64,000 bases of DNA from Lwoffella lincolnii (GTDB taxonomy: Bacteria > Pseudomonadota > Gammaproteobacteria > Pseudomonadales > Moraxellaceae): NCBI RefSeq assembly GCF_002014765.1, contig NZ_MUYT01000004.1, positions 310,001 through 374,000 of the forward strand, written 5' to 3'. Each line of letters starts with the position of its first letter. Position 1 is the first letter of the stretch. The translations under genes and the position numbers were made by a program. Below the pieces are notes generated by a model that searched no databases, was not told the origin of the DNA, and saw only the letters and a program-made list of their open reading frames with translations. This document shows, one piece after another, positions 1 to 9,429 of this stretch.

Positions 1-74
1 CTGTCAGTCAGAGCCTTTAGTTGATGTTGTCTTGCTCGAATGCCATTGATGTTAAAACTCACAAAGCGTTGCAT
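1..74 (-). CDS. xthA: Exodeoxyribonuclease III, N-terminal fragment
   Basis: The first 24 codons of a minus-strand gene that runs off the left edge. The protein begins MQRFVSFNINGIRARQHQL, which fits the start of exonuclease III (the family opens with a beta strand followed by FNINGLRAR, whose Asn helps bind the catalytic metal). The family removes nucleotides from 3' ends and cleaves at abasic sites in base-excision repair. Only the extreme N-terminus is visible, so completeness cannot be judged. No promoter was identified in the 38 bases up to the next gene. Confidence 0.7.
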   Translation of the reverse strand, partial: MQRFVSFNINGIRARQHQLKALTD

Positions 75-112
75 ATCAAATCTCTTACTTACCCATTAAA
101 ACGCCAGCCCCA

Positions 113-772
113 TTAAAATGCCAGTCGCCCACCTTTTTTCACCGCTTGTTCAAAGGCAGGGCGACACTCACAACGATGCAACCAGTCTAAAATTTTTGGA
201 TACCCCTTAAGTGTGCCACCTGCCTGTAGAGCCACAGCAACAAAGTGCATTTGAATGTCCACCGCCCCAAATGTTTTCCCTGCAAACCACGCATGTTTTA
301 ACAAATGTTCTTCCATCAATTGACAAACCTTATTGATATTGCTGGTAATCATACGGCGTTCGACTTGTTTTTGTATGGCTTTGGCCATTGGTTTGATAAC
401 CCATGGTGATTCTGTGGCAACTTTGCTAAACACCAATCGCATCACCAAAGCAGGCATGGCAGTGGCTTCAGCAAAGTGAAGCCAAAAAGTATGATGCTTC
501 CAATCATCGTCATTGTGAGGGGCAAGCCCTTTGTCATCATAATATTTGAGCAAATATTCGATGATGTAACCCGACTCTATCAATGTTTTGTCATCGACTT
601 GCAAAATGGGGGCTTTGCCCATTGGGTGAATGTTTTGCAAGGCCTTGGGTGCTAAATATTCAGCCGTTCTTTGATAAAGGGTAAGTTCATATGGCAATCC
701 CAATTCTTCTAATAACCATAAAATACGAAATGAACGAGAATTATTTAGATGATATAGATGTAAAGTCGTCAT
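113..772 (-). CDS. Glutathione S-transferase family protein
   Basis: 219 residues, typical GST length. The N-terminal thioredoxin-like half (about 1-80) opens TLHLYHLNNSRSFRILWLLE, with the Ser after the first strand where GSTs activate glutathione, and carries the SGYIIEYL segment (family: E/Q-S-x-x-I glutathione contact). A helical C-terminal half follows. The ATG at 772 is preferred over a TTG three bases upstream, with GAGAG about 8 bases before it. It lies 30 bp downstream of gyrA on the same strand and may be co-transcribed. Substrate is not predictable; cytosolic detoxification is the family role. Confidence 0.85.
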   Translation of the reverse strand: MTTLHLYHLNNSRSFRILWLLEELGLPYELTLYQRTAEYLAPKALQNIHPMGKAPILQVDDKTLIESGYIIEYLLKYYDDKGLAPHNDDDWKHHTFWLHFAEATAMPALVMRLVFSKVATESPWVIKPMAKAIQKQVERRMITSNINKVCQLMEEHLLKHAWFAGKTFGAVDIQMHFVAVALQAGGTLKGYPKILDWLHRCECRPAFEQAVKKGGRLAF

Positions 773-802
773 CAATCGGCTCTCTGTATATTGGCATCGT
801 TG

Positions 803-3475
803 CTATTGTTGGCTATTGTTGACATCATTGACATTATCGTCAGCGGTACTGTGGCTGTCTGTGAGCAGACCATCAGCCTGAAGTGCTTCACTCAGCTCCA
901 TATCGTCTTCATCATCACATTCCACTCGTGCCATGGCAACCAGTTTTTCTTCTCCTGTTAAACGAATGAGAGTCACGCCTTGAGTATTGCGTCCTGCTTG
1001 TGCCACATCTTTGACGGGGGTGCGTACCAAAGTGCCTTTGTTTGAGATTAAGATGATGTCATCATTTTCATGCACTTTGGTGGCTCTGACCAAGTTACCA
1101 TTCCGCACGCTGGTCTTAATGGCAATGACCCCACCACCACCACGGTTTTGAGCATTAAACTCTGACACCACAGTGCGTTTGCCAAAGCCATTTTCACACG
1201 CTATCAACAGCTCTTCGTCATCATCTTCGATGACCACCAACGACTTGATGGCATCATTGTCCTCAATTCGCATGCCACGCACACCTCGAGCAGTACGCCC
1301 CATACTGCGTACGTCATTTTCATCAAAACGGATTGCCTTGCCACTGGCAGAGAACAACATCACGTGCTGATTACCTGTGGTGATGCGAACACTGACCAAT
1401 CTGTCATTGTCTTCTAACCCAATGGCTATCAAACCATTGGAGCGGATATTGCTAAATTGTTCAAGTGCCACTCGCTTAACCGTACCATTGGCGGTGGCAA
1501 AAAATACAAAACGACTGCCAACATCATCAATGGTCTGTGGTATGGGTAAAATGGCGGTAACCGCTTCATCAGCATTTAATGGCATTAGGTTGACCAGTGG
1601 GCGACCTCGGGAGCCACGGCTAGCAATGGGTACTTCAAAGCCTCGCAAACTAAACACCCGCCCTGAATCGGTAAAGCAAAGCACCGTGGCATGAGTCGAT
1701 GTCACCACCAAATGGTCTATCACGTCATCTTCTTTCATGCTGGTGGCAGATTTGCCTTTGCCACCACGCTTTTGTGCCACATAATCTGCAATGGGCTGAG
1801 TCTTGGCATAGCCTGTGCGAGAGACCGTCAGTACCACCGTTTGTTCTGTTATCAAATCCTCACGGTTAAAATCTACCTTAGACTCAACGATGTCAGTACG
1901 ACGCTTATCACCAAAATTATCTCGTATGGCAATCAGCTCATCTTTGATGACTTGCATCAGCTTATCAAAATCTGCCAATATCTGCTCAAGTTTGACAATC
2001 TGCTGTAAGATGTCTTGGTATTCATCGGTAAGTCTGTCCTGCTCAAGCCCTGTCAAGCGATGCAGCTGCATCTCTAAGATGGCATTGACCTGCTCAAGTG
2101 ATAGGCGATAGCGTGAGTCTTCGTCAATCAAACCAAAGGGTTTGTTAGGGTCTTCGCCTTCGATAAATTCTGGACGCACCGCCACGCTGCCAGCAGCGGT
2201 TAGCATGGCAACCACGTTGCCTGATTGCCAAGTCTGGTTAAGCAAATTTTCTCTGGCTTGGGTGCGACTGGCAGATGTCTTGATGGTGGCGATGATGTCA
2301 TCAATGTTTGCCAACGCCACGGTCAAACCTTCTAACAGATGCCCTCTGGCACGAGATTTATATAATTCATAAATGGTACGGCGTGTAACGACTTCTTGAC
2401 GGTGATGCACAAAGGCACAGATTAAGCCACGCAAAGTCATCATCTTAGGCTGACCATTATCTAAAGCAACCATATTGATGCTAAAACTGGTTTGTAGTGG
2501 CGTTTGTAAAAATAAATTATTCACAATGACTTCTGCCACTTCACCACGACGCAACTCAATGACGATTCTTAGACCGTCTTTATCTGATTCATCACGAATT
2601 TCACTGATTCCATCTAACTTTTTATCTCGAACCAATTCAGCAATGCGTTCTATCAGTTTGGCTTTATTGGTTTGGTAAGGCACTTCGGTAAAAACGATGC
2701 GTTTACGATCTTTGTTTGCCCCTGTTTCGCCCATCGATTCAATGTGATGACGCCCACGAATGTGTAAGCGTCCCTTACCCGTCCGATAAGCATCAATGAT
2801 GCCAGCTCGTCCATAGATGATGCCCCCTGTGGGAAAGTCAGGACCTAAAACATGCGTCATCAGTTCTTCATTACTGATTTGTGAATTCTCAGCATAGGCA
2901 AGGCAAGCATTAATCACCTCAGTCAGATTGTGCGGTGCCATGTTGGTTGCCATGCCCACAGCAATCCCCGTTGCCCCATTAATCAATAAATTAGGCACTC
3001 TGGCAGGCAACACACTGGGCATTCGCTCAGAGCCATCATAGTTATCTTCCCAATCCACTGTGTCTTTTTCAAGGTCAGCGAGCATCTGATGGGTAAGTTG
3101 GGTCATGCGCACTTCGGTGTAACGCATGGCAGCGGCTGGGTCGTCATCAATTGAGCCAAAATTACCCTGACCATCAACCATCGGATACCGCATGCTAAAA
3201 TCTTGTGCCAACCGCACAATGGCATCATACACCGCCGTATCACCATGGGGGTGGTATTTACCGATGACATCGCCCACCACACGAGCGGACTTTTTGTAGG
3301 GTTTGTTATGGTCGTTGGACAATTCGTGCATGGCATACATGACACGGCGATGCACAGGTTTTAGCCCATCACGCACATCTGGTAATGCCCGTGAGACGAT
3401 GACGCTCATCGCATAATCCATATAAGATTGTTTTAACTCATCAACAATGGCAATGGGGCTGACCGAACCACTCAT
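803..3475 (-). CDS. gyrA: DNA gyrase subunit A
   Basis: 890 residues, full length. Subunit A of the A2B2 topoisomerase II that introduces negative supercoils. The quinolone-resistance region holds HPHGDTAVYD, with Thr80 in the place of E. coli Ser83 and Asp84 in the place of Asp87. The catalytic Tyr is Tyr119 in AAAMRYTE. The C-terminal beta-pinwheel domain carries a GyrA box, QKRGGKG, needed for DNA wrapping. The tail is acidic. AAGGAG lies 6 bases before the ATG. Residues 80 and 84 appear unmutated for a Moraxella-type enzyme, so no target-site quinolone resistance is visible here. Confidence 0.98.
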   Translation of the reverse strand: MSGSVSPIAIVDELKQSYMDYAMSVIVSRALPDVRDGLKPVHRRVMYAMHELSNDHNKPYKKSARVVGDVIGKYHPHGDTAVYDAIVRLAQDFSMRYPMVDGQGNFGSIDDDPAAAMRYTEVRMTQLTHQMLADLEKDTVDWEDNYDGSERMPSVLPARVPNLLINGATGIAVGMATNMAPHNLTEVINACLAYAENSQISNEELMTHVLGPDFPTGGIIYGRAGIIDAYRTGKGRLHIRGRHHIESMGETGANKDRKRIVFTEVPYQTNKAKLIERIAELVRDKKLDGISEIRDESDKDGLRIVIELRRGEVAEVIVNNLFLQTPLQTSFSINMVALDNGQPKMMTLRGLICAFVHHRQEVVTRRTIYELYKSRARGHLLEGLTVALANIDDIIATIKTSASRTQARENLLNQTWQSGNVVAMLTAAGSVAVRPEFIEGEDPNKPFGLIDEDSRYRLSLEQVNAILEMQLHRLTGLEQDRLTDEYQDILQQIVKLEQILADFDKLMQVIKDELIAIRDNFGDKRRTDIVESKVDFNREDLITEQTVVLTVSRTGYAKTQPIADYVAQKRGGKGKSATSMKEDDVIDHLVVTSTHATVLCFTDSGRVFSLRGFEVPIASRGSRGRPLVNLMPLNADEAVTAILPIPQTIDDVGSRFVFFATANGTVKRVALEQFSNIRSNGLIAIGLEDNDRLVSVRITTGNQHVMLFSASGKAIRFDENDVRSMGRTARGVRGMRIEDNDAIKSLVVIEDDDEELLIACENGFGKRTVVSEFNAQNRGGGGVIAIKTSVRNGNLVRATKVHENDDIILISNKGTLVRTPVKDVAQAGRNTQGVTLIRLTGEEKLVAMARVECDDEDDMELSEALQADGLLTDSHSTADDNVNDVNNSQQ

Positions 3476-3656
3476 AGATTCTCCTTAAACATCGCAACGG
3501 ATACCAATGTTATCTGACAACTTCATCTAACAAAATCATCATCTGACCGTAACGACATCTGACAACATCGGCACATAATAGACCAGTCATTTTAACACAA
3601 TTCACCTTATCACGCCTGATAAACTGATGATTTTACAAAATGCTGGCATCAAAACA

Positions 3657-3683
3657 TAAAAAAAGCCCATCACTAAGATGGAC
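3657..3683 (-). terminator. Rho-independent terminator after the putA cluster
   Basis: Read on the minus strand, a 7-bp stem (GTCCATC with GATGGGC, one G-T pair) and a 5-base loop are followed by a T-run. It lies about 60 bp beyond the stop of the small gene at 3745-4149 and would end transcripts from the putA-side genes before gyrA. Confidence 0.65.
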
Positions 3684-3744
3684 TGTGGCAAAGAATTACC
3701 CACACTGACACTTGTTTATCAAAGCTGTTTATCAAAACCGTTAA

Positions 3745-4149
3745 TCAAAACTGCCCAGCTGCCAGACGCAGTACTTCTGGCACGGTATTATCATTGTCAG
3801 CCTGTAAATAGCCACCAACAGGCTCAGGCTCATGCTGAATACTGTCGTTATCAAGCTGATTGTGCATGATTTGTAACAGATATTCAATATCTGCCCCTTC
3901 TTTAAAGTCAATTAGTTCGTTATCCATCAACAAACCAAAATCCACCTTACGAATGATGGCGGTACAGGCCTGCTGGCTAATACCGTCAGCACAATTTAAC
4001 AACGTTAAAAATTGGCGGTTGCGACCGACAATGGGGCTTGGGAATTGAGCAAGCAATGCCTTGGCTTTATCGGTGCATTCGATGCTCTTTACCATAAGTT
4101 CACATTGGTTACAATCGGCTGTCATAAATAAAGAATTTGACATCATCAT
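3745..4149 (-). CDS. Hypothetical protein downstream of putA
   Basis: 134 residues, not recognised. It starts with three consecutive Met codons, so the exact start is uncertain; there is only a weak GGGG upstream. It has no signal peptide or membrane segment. A CNQC pair near residue 13 and further single cysteines (Cys25, Cys53, Cys62 approximately) could bind metal or form disulfides, but no family pattern is clear. The C-terminal third is acidic. It lies 30 bp after the detached PutA C-terminal domain gene on the same strand and shares its terminator, so an operon link with proline use is plausible but unproven. Confidence 0.55.
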   Translation of the reverse strand: MMMSNSLFMTADCNQCELMVKSIECTDKAKALLAQFPSPIVGRNRQFLTLLNCADGISQQACTAIIRKVDFGLLMDNELIDFKEGADIEYLLQIMHNQLDNDSIQHEPEPVGGYLQADNDNTVPEVLRLAAGQF

Positions 4150-4179
4150 CGCCCCATCAATTCAAAAATAAAAACATTA

Positions 4180-4899
4180 TCAGACCGTTTTAGTCTGTTC
4201 AACCTCAGTCTGTTCAACACTCATTTCTAACAAACTGGCATTACCACCGATGGCGGTGGTGTTGATGGTTTTGACTCGTTCGGTGGTAAATCTATGCAGA
4301 TAATCAGGGTTAAACACATCGCTTAATCCTGCCAAGTCCGTCAAGGCTATCACTTGCGTCAACACGCCATCGGCTTGGCTCACTTGTGCTGCCACTTCTT
4401 TAACATCAAGGAGTGTGCCCGCCACAGCAACTTGAGCCAAGTTGTTCATCTGAAGCAGTACCTTAGTCTGTGAATCATTGGCAATGGTCAGCACATCTTC
4501 TGATATGCCCACACCATGCAAAATGTCCACCGCTTGTTGACAAAAATCTTGGTGAGTTGGGGCATGCAAATGCACTTCATTGCCTGTCAGCAGTCCTGCC
4601 AGCAACTGTGCCAATATGCTCATGGGGTGAGCAGATTCACAACCAACCACCAAGGTTTTACCACGAGCTTGAATATACAACTCATTCGACTCACCTGTCG
4701 CTCCTGCCAACATCACAGAATCATCAAGGTGCTTGCCCTGCTCTAGCAAATGGTTAAATACTTGCATTGCTGCCTTGTCATCATGAGTCAATGCTGACAG
4801 GGGTTCAAACGCATTCTTGAGTATGTCTGAACGAGCCTGAACGCTCATCAGTCGCCATGTTTCGCTTACATTACTTTGATTGATTTTAAATTGGGCCAT
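4180..4899 (-). CDS. Detached C-terminal domain of PutA (ALDH-like fold, non-catalytic)
   Basis: 239 residues from the ATG at 4899, which has AAGAGA about 7 bases upstream; an in-frame ATG at 4929 has none. The protein resembles the last ~200 residues of long PutA proteins such as the E. coli enzyme, not a free-standing family. It has an ALDH-like region (ARGKTLVVGC, then GNEVHLHAP) and ends with the conserved C-terminal motif VKTINTTAIGGNASLLEM (E. coli-type PutA ends similarly). In long PutAs this domain closes the tunnel that passes P5C between the two active sites. Here the upstream putA stops after its dehydrogenase domain and this gene follows 77 bp later. Inference: the two proteins associate in trans. 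Confidence 0.75.
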   Translation of the reverse strand: MAQFKINQSNVSETWRLMSVQARSDILKNAFEPLSALTHDDKAAMQVFNHLLEQGKHLDDSVMLAGATGESNELYIQARGKTLVVGCESAHPMSILAQLLAGLLTGNEVHLHAPTHQDFCQQAVDILHGVGISEDVLTIANDSQTKVLLQMNNLAQVAVAGTLLDVKEVAAQVSQADGVLTQVIALTDLAGLSDVFNPDYLHRFTTERVKTINTTAIGGNASLLEMSVEQTEVEQTKTV

Positions 4900-4944
4900 G
4901 GTCGTTCTCTTTATTATCCTATCTGTCAATTTTTAATAACATAC

Positions 4945-4950
4945 ATTATA
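4945..4950 (-). promoter_or_regulatory. Candidate -10 box for the detached PutA domain
   Basis: A perfect TATAAT on the minus strand, 45 bases upstream of the preferred start of the detached domain gene; the -35 region (TATGAC, 17 bases further) is weak. A 14-base palindrome ATGAC-ACAC-GTCAT at 4959-4972 lies just upstream, between the putA stop and this box, and could be an operator. Together they suggest the small gene can be transcribed on its own. Confidence 0.35.
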
Positions 4951-4976
4951 AAGTATTAATGACACACGTCATAAAA

Positions 4977-7900
4977 CTACTTGGCTTGCCATTGCATCAG
5001 ACGAGCCATATAATGTGGTCCGCCTGCTTTAGGCCCTGTGCCAGATAGCCCTGTGCCACCAAAGGGTTGCACATTGACCACCGCTCCGATTTGGTTACGG
5101 TTAATGTAGGTATTCCCCACCAACGCACGGCGTTCGATGCGGTCGGCAACTGTTTCGATGCGACTATGAATACCCATGGTCAGCCCATAGCCTGTGGCGT
5201 TGATGCTGTCGATAAGGCTGTCCAAATCTTGACTACGATAGCGTAAAACGTGCATAATCGGACCAAAATGCTCACCACCAATGACATCGATGTTGCTGAC
5301 TTCAATGGCAGTTGGTGGCACAAACGTTGCTTGTTTTTGTGTTGATGCGTTTTGTGTTGATGTGGTGGCGTTGGTTTGAGCATTGATTTGGGCATTGACA
5401 TTGGCTTGAGCAATCAGCTTGGCAGTTGGTTCACTTTTCATACGCTCAATATGATCCAGCAAACTTTCTTGAGCTTCCATGTCAATGACAGGCCCCACAT
5501 CGGTGGTTACTTGGCTTGGATCACCCACCACCAGCTCTGCCATGTTTCCTTGTAACAACTCAATGATGCCATCAGCAATCTCATCTTGCACACACAAGAT
5601 GCGACAAGCAGAACAGCGTTGTCCTGCTGACCCAAAGGCAGACATCACCGCATCACGCACCACTTGCTCTGGCAAAGCGGTGGAGTCCACAATCATGGCA
5701 TTTTGACCACCCGTTTCAGCGATTAATACGGGCAGTTTTGGTTTGTCATTATTTAACGCTGATTTGTGCAAACTTTGGTTAATCAGCTGAGCTGTCTGAG
5801 TAGAGCCAGTGAAAATCACCCCGTCTATTTGTGGTGAGCCAGTCAACGTTGCCCCCACATCACCAGCACCCAACACCAACTGTAACGCTGATTTTGGCAC
5901 GCCTGCTTGGTGCATAAGCTTGGCGGCAAAATAAGCAATTAAGCTGGTCTGTTCAGCAGGTTTTGCCACCACGGTATTGCCTGCCATTAAAGCGGCGATG
6001 ATTTGTCCTGTGTAGATGGCTAATGGGAAGTTCCATGGGCTAATACACACCACCGTGCCTAAGGCAAATCGTTTTTGCTGATGATGTTGTCCTGTCAAAT
6101 CAACAAATTCATTGACATCATCACCAATGCGTTCAATTTCGTTGGCATAAAAGCGACAAAAATCCACCGCTTCTCTTAATTCATCGATGCTGTCTTGTAT
6201 GGTCTTACCCGCTTCATGATGGCACAACGCCATAAATTCAGCATAATTGTCTTCATACAATGTTGCCACTTGTCTGGCAATATTGGCACGCTCGACAATT
6301 GGTGTTTCTGCCCACGCTTGTTGCCCTTGCACTGCCACATCAATGGCGGTCTTGGCAATATCAGCATTGGCAAACCGTGCTTGCCCAACATGATGGCTAC
6401 GGTCATAAGGAGCAGTGATTGTTATGACATCGTCGCTTGATTGAACATCTTCGCCATTGACCAAGCTATTGGCTTGCCATTGCGTTTTGGCAAACGCATC
6501 AATGGCTTGCTTAAACGGTTGCCACTGCGACTCAATGAAAATATTAGGCCCAACACTGGCTTGACGGTCAGGATACATATCAATGGGCAGTGGGATTTTG
6601 GGATTATGCAAAGTGGCATGTGCCGTTAGCTTATCAAAGGGGTGTACGGTCAGCTTATCAATCGGATAAGACTTATCAAGCAGCTGATGCACAAAAGAGC
6701 TGTTTGCCCCATTTTCTAATAAGCGACGCACCAAATATGGCAACAAATCTTTGTGAGCACCCACAGGCGCATAAATACGGACAGGGATTTGATAAGCTTG
6801 TAAAATGTGGTCATATAAAGCATCACCCATGCCATGCAGACGTTGGAACTCAAAGTTTTTATGCGTACTCATGGTCATGACTGATGCCAACGTATGGGCA
6901 TTGTGTGTGGCAAATTGTGGCCAAATCAGCCCTTGCAAATGCTCTGATAATAAAAATCTGGCACATGCCAAATAGGCGGTGTCTGTGCCTTCTTTTCGTG
7001 TCCACACAGGATAGCCTGATAAGCCTTTTTGTTGGGCCAATTTGATTTCACTGTCCCAATACGCCCCTTTCACCAAACGCACAGGAATGCGTTTGCCATG
7101 CGTTTTGGCAAGACTTGCCAGCCAAGCCAACACGGCAATGGCACGTTTAGAATACGCTTGCACCACGATGCCAAGTCCGTCCCAATCTTGTAAGATGACA
7201 TCGGTATAAAGGGCTTCAAATAATTTTAAAGATATCTCCAAGCGGTCAGCTTCTTCAGCATCGATACTAATATCCACGTTGACTTCTTTGGCAGCTTCAA
7301 TAAGGAGCAAACAGCGTTGCTTAAGCAAACCTAATACCTGTGCTTCTTGGGTGGCTTCATAACGTGGGTGCAAAGCAGACAGCTTAATAGACACGGACGG
7401 CTTGGGCATGCCATCATTAACTTTGATGTTGGCAACGGATTTGACAGCATGCAAATAGTCATTAAAATACTTTTCAGCATCTTTGTTAGTGATGGCAGCT
7501 TCACCCAACATGTCAAACGAATAAGTATAACCCTTGTTACGATACGACTGGCTGTTTTTATGGGCTTTTTCGATGCTTTCACCCAACACAAACTGATGCC
7601 CCATGATTTTCATGGCTTTTTGCATGGCACTGCGAATGACTGGCTCACCCATTTTTTTGGTCATTTTATCCAAAAAGCCTGTGGCGGTGGTGTCTTTATC
7701 GATACTCACCACTTTACCCGTCATCATCAAGCCCCAAGTTGACGCATTGACCATAAAAGCGTTATCGTCTTTTAGGTGTTTTTTCCAATCTGCCACGCTC
7801 ATCTTATCACGGATAAGTGCATCAGCGGTGGCATTATCAGGCACTCTGATTAAGGCTTCTGCCAAGCTCATCAATAAGATGCCTTCTTTGGTGTCTAAAC

Positions 7901-8192
7901 TGTACTCCAATAACAGCGAATCAACCATTTTGACCGCATCACCATTTTGACGCACATGCTCAACCAATTGATGCGTTTGGGTGGCAATTTGTTGTTTCTC
8001 AGCATCAGACGGCTTGGCAAGTGGCAACAATTCACGCATGAATGTCGACTCATCGACACTGTATAACGGTGATATCAACTTAAATAAGGCATGACTTTGC
8101 TGATTGATGTGGTCAGGATTGAGCAGTTCTGTGGGTTTAAAGCCAATGGGATTGCTGGGTAAAAAAGGGGTTAATGGGTGGGCAGATTTCAT
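4977..8192 (-). CDS. putA: Bifunctional proline dehydrogenase / P5C dehydrogenase
   Basis: 1071 residues. Oxidises proline to glutamate in two steps. The FAD-dependent proline dehydrogenase barrel occupies about 130-500 (VSIKLSALHPRYE, RLVKGAYWDSEIK, FATHNAHTLA). The P5C dehydrogenase covers about 580-1070, with the ALDH signatures SPWNFPLAIYTGQI, FTGSTQTA and GSAGQRCSACR; the catalytic Cys is residue 860. The N-terminal ribbon-helix-helix DNA-binding domain of E. coli PutA is absent, so autoregulation by that route is not expected. The protein ends at the GPKAGGP motif, lacking the ~200-residue C-terminal domain, which is encoded next door. A low-complexity Asn/Gln/Thr insert (about 5320-5415) interrupts the dehydrogenase. 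AAGGAT precedes the ATG. Confidence 0.95.
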   Translation of the reverse strand: MKSAHPLTPFLPSNPIGFKPTELLNPDHINQQSHALFKLISPLYSVDESTFMRELLPLAKPSDAEKQQIATQTHQLVEHVRQNGDAVKMVDSLLLEYSLDTKEGILLMSLAEALIRVPDNATADALIRDKMSVADWKKHLKDDNAFMVNASTWGLMMTGKVVSIDKDTTATGFLDKMTKKMGEPVIRSAMQKAMKIMGHQFVLGESIEKAHKNSQSYRNKGYTYSFDMLGEAAITNKDAEKYFNDYLHAVKSVANIKVNDGMPKPSVSIKLSALHPRYEATQEAQVLGLLKQRCLLLIEAAKEVNVDISIDAEEADRLEISLKLFEALYTDVILQDWDGLGIVVQAYSKRAIAVLAWLASLAKTHGKRIPVRLVKGAYWDSEIKLAQQKGLSGYPVWTRKEGTDTAYLACARFLLSEHLQGLIWPQFATHNAHTLASVMTMSTHKNFEFQRLHGMGDALYDHILQAYQIPVRIYAPVGAHKDLLPYLVRRLLENGANSSFVHQLLDKSYPIDKLTVHPFDKLTAHATLHNPKIPLPIDMYPDRQASVGPNIFIESQWQPFKQAIDAFAKTQWQANSLVNGEDVQSSDDVITITAPYDRSHHVGQARFANADIAKTAIDVAVQGQQAWAETPIVERANIARQVATLYEDNYAEFMALCHHEAGKTIQDSIDELREAVDFCRFYANEIERIGDDVNEFVDLTGQHHQQKRFALGTVVCISPWNFPLAIYTGQIIAALMAGNTVVAKPAEQTSLIAYFAAKLMHQAGVPKSALQLVLGAGDVGATLTGSPQIDGVIFTGSTQTAQLINQSLHKSALNNDKPKLPVLIAETGGQNAMIVDSTALPEQVVRDAVMSAFGSAGQRCSACRILCVQDEIADGIIELLQGNMAELVVGDPSQVTTDVGPVIDMEAQESLLDHIERMKSEPTAKLIAQANVNAQINAQTNATTSTQNASTQKQATFVPPTAIEVSNIDVIGGEHFGPIMHVLRYRSQDLDSLIDSINATGYGLTMGIHSRIETVADRIERRALVGNTYINRNQIGAVVNVQPFGGTGLSGTGPKAGGPHYMARLMQWQAK

Positions 8193-8252
8193 CGTTTATC
8201 CTTATTAAAATGGTTGCCCTATTATAGGGTGATGCTGGGCTTAAAGATAATG

Positions 8253-8280
8253 CACAGGCTTATCTTATCATAAGTCTGTG
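8253..8280. promoter_or_regulatory. Inverted repeat upstream of putA, possible operator
   Basis: Two 11-base arms, CACAGGCTTAT and ATAAGTCTGTG, match at 10 of 11 positions with a 6-base spacer. The dyad lies 61-88 bases upstream of the putA start. No T-run follows on the minus strand, so it is a poor terminator for fabI, and its position fits a repressor or activator site. No regulator gene is nearby. Confidence 0.35.
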
Positions 8281-8351
8281 ATGAAAAAATAGAGCCAATG
8301 GTAGGGTAATGGCAGGGAATTGTAGCCACAAAGACAACCCATCAATACACC

Positions 8352-9161
8352 CTAATCATCTGTATCTGCCAACTGTAACAACTGCTCACTCATACCAACG
8401 GTATTGACCCCTGCATCAACAAACAAAATCTCACCTGTAATGCCTGATGCCCAAGGTGATAGCAAAAACAACGCCGCATTACCCACTTCTTGCTGACTGA
8501 CATTGCGTTGTAATGGGGCAATTTTTTCATTAATGTCCAACAGTTTACGAAAAGATTTGATGCCACTGGCTGCCAAGGTGCGAATAGGACCTGCTGAGAT
8601 GGCATTTACTCGTATCCCTTCACCACCTAATGACACCGCCAAATAGCGAACGCTTGCCTCAAGGCTGGCTTTTGCCATGCCCATGACGTTATAGTTAGGC
8701 AAGACCGAAATACTGCCTTCATACGTCAACGTTAACAATGAACCTTGACGCTTGGCAAGCAGTGGGCGAGCAACTTTAGCAAGCGCAACAAAGCTATAAC
8801 TTGAAATGTCGTGTGCCACTTGTGAGCCTTCACGAGTCGTCACATGAGTAAAATCACCATCTAACTGGTCGGCAGGTGCAAAACCAATGGCATGCACCAC
8901 CCCATCAATGCCATCTCCCCAATGACTGGCAATCTCATTAAAGCAAGCGGTGATGGACACATCACTGGCGACATCACACTCAATCACCTTATCTGCGTCA
9001 AAAGCATCGGCCGCCATGTCCACTCGCTTTTTGATTTTGTCATTTGGATAAGTGAGTATCAGCGACGCCCCTTCACGGTGTAGGGATTCGGCGATGCTCC
9101 AAGCAATGGATAGTTTACTGGCGATGCCCGTTACCACAAATCGTTTACCTTGTAATAGCAT
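8352..9161 (-). CDS. fabI: Enoyl-[acyl-carrier-protein] reductase (NADH)
   Basis: 269 residues, normal length. Catalyses the last reduction of each fatty-acid elongation cycle. It has the FabI form of the short-chain dehydrogenase motifs: the nucleotide loop GIASKLSIAWSIA, and the active-site pair Tyr157 and Lys164 in PNYNVMGMAKAS with Tyr147 before it. Gly93 in AIGFAP, whose change gives triclosan resistance in E. coli, is present. ISAGPIRTLAASGI is diagnostic of FabI. AAGGAAG precedes the ATG. A four-copy 16-bp repeat sits 20-84 bases upstream of the start. Confidence 0.97.
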   Translation of the reverse strand: MLLQGKRFVVTGIASKLSIAWSIAESLHREGASLILTYPNDKIKKRVDMAADAFDADKVIECDVASDVSITACFNEIASHWGDGIDGVVHAIGFAPADQLDGDFTHVTTREGSQVAHDISSYSFVALAKVARPLLAKRQGSLLTLTYEGSISVLPNYNVMGMAKASLEASVRYLAVSLGGEGIRVNAISAGPIRTLAASGIKSFRKLLDINEKIAPLQRNVSQQEVGNAALFLLSPWASGITGEILFVDAGVNTVGMSEQLLQLADTDD

Positions 9162-9181
9162 GAATTCTTCCTTTTGACTAT

Positions 9182-9245
9182 AATAGCAGGTTTTAAAAAT
9201 AGCAGGTTTTAAAAATAGCAGGTTTTAAAAATAGCAGGTTTTAAA
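9182..9245. repeat. Tandem repeat, 16 bp x 4, in the fabI 5' region
   Basis: Four perfect copies of aatagcaggttttaaa in the region between the divergent fabI and folE. The array starts 20 bases upstream of the fabI ATG, so it falls in the untranslated leader or promoter. Perfect identity suggests recent expansion and possible copy-number variation between strains. Confidence 0.95.
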
Positions 9246-9429
9246 TAATAAGCTGTTTTGGTTAAGCCATTTTAGTATTCGGCCATTTAGTATAGTGCAA
9301 ATGGCAAATAAATGCACAACTGTAAACTTAATTTTTGCAACATAAAAGATGACCTGTTAGTCGGCAATCAAAATTCGTCGCTAACCAAAGCGATGTTTTG
9401 CTTAGGTCATTTTTGGCTTTAGGTATTTT

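Noticed and set aside
803..3475. Quinolone-resistance mutation in gyrA
   Set aside because: Thr80 differs from E. coli Ser83 but is the residue known for susceptible Moraxella, and Asp84 is unchanged.
4900..4976. A frameshift or sequencing error splitting putA
   Set aside because: The gap shows no coding similarity to PutA in any frame and contains a ribosome site and a TATAAT; a planned split fits better.
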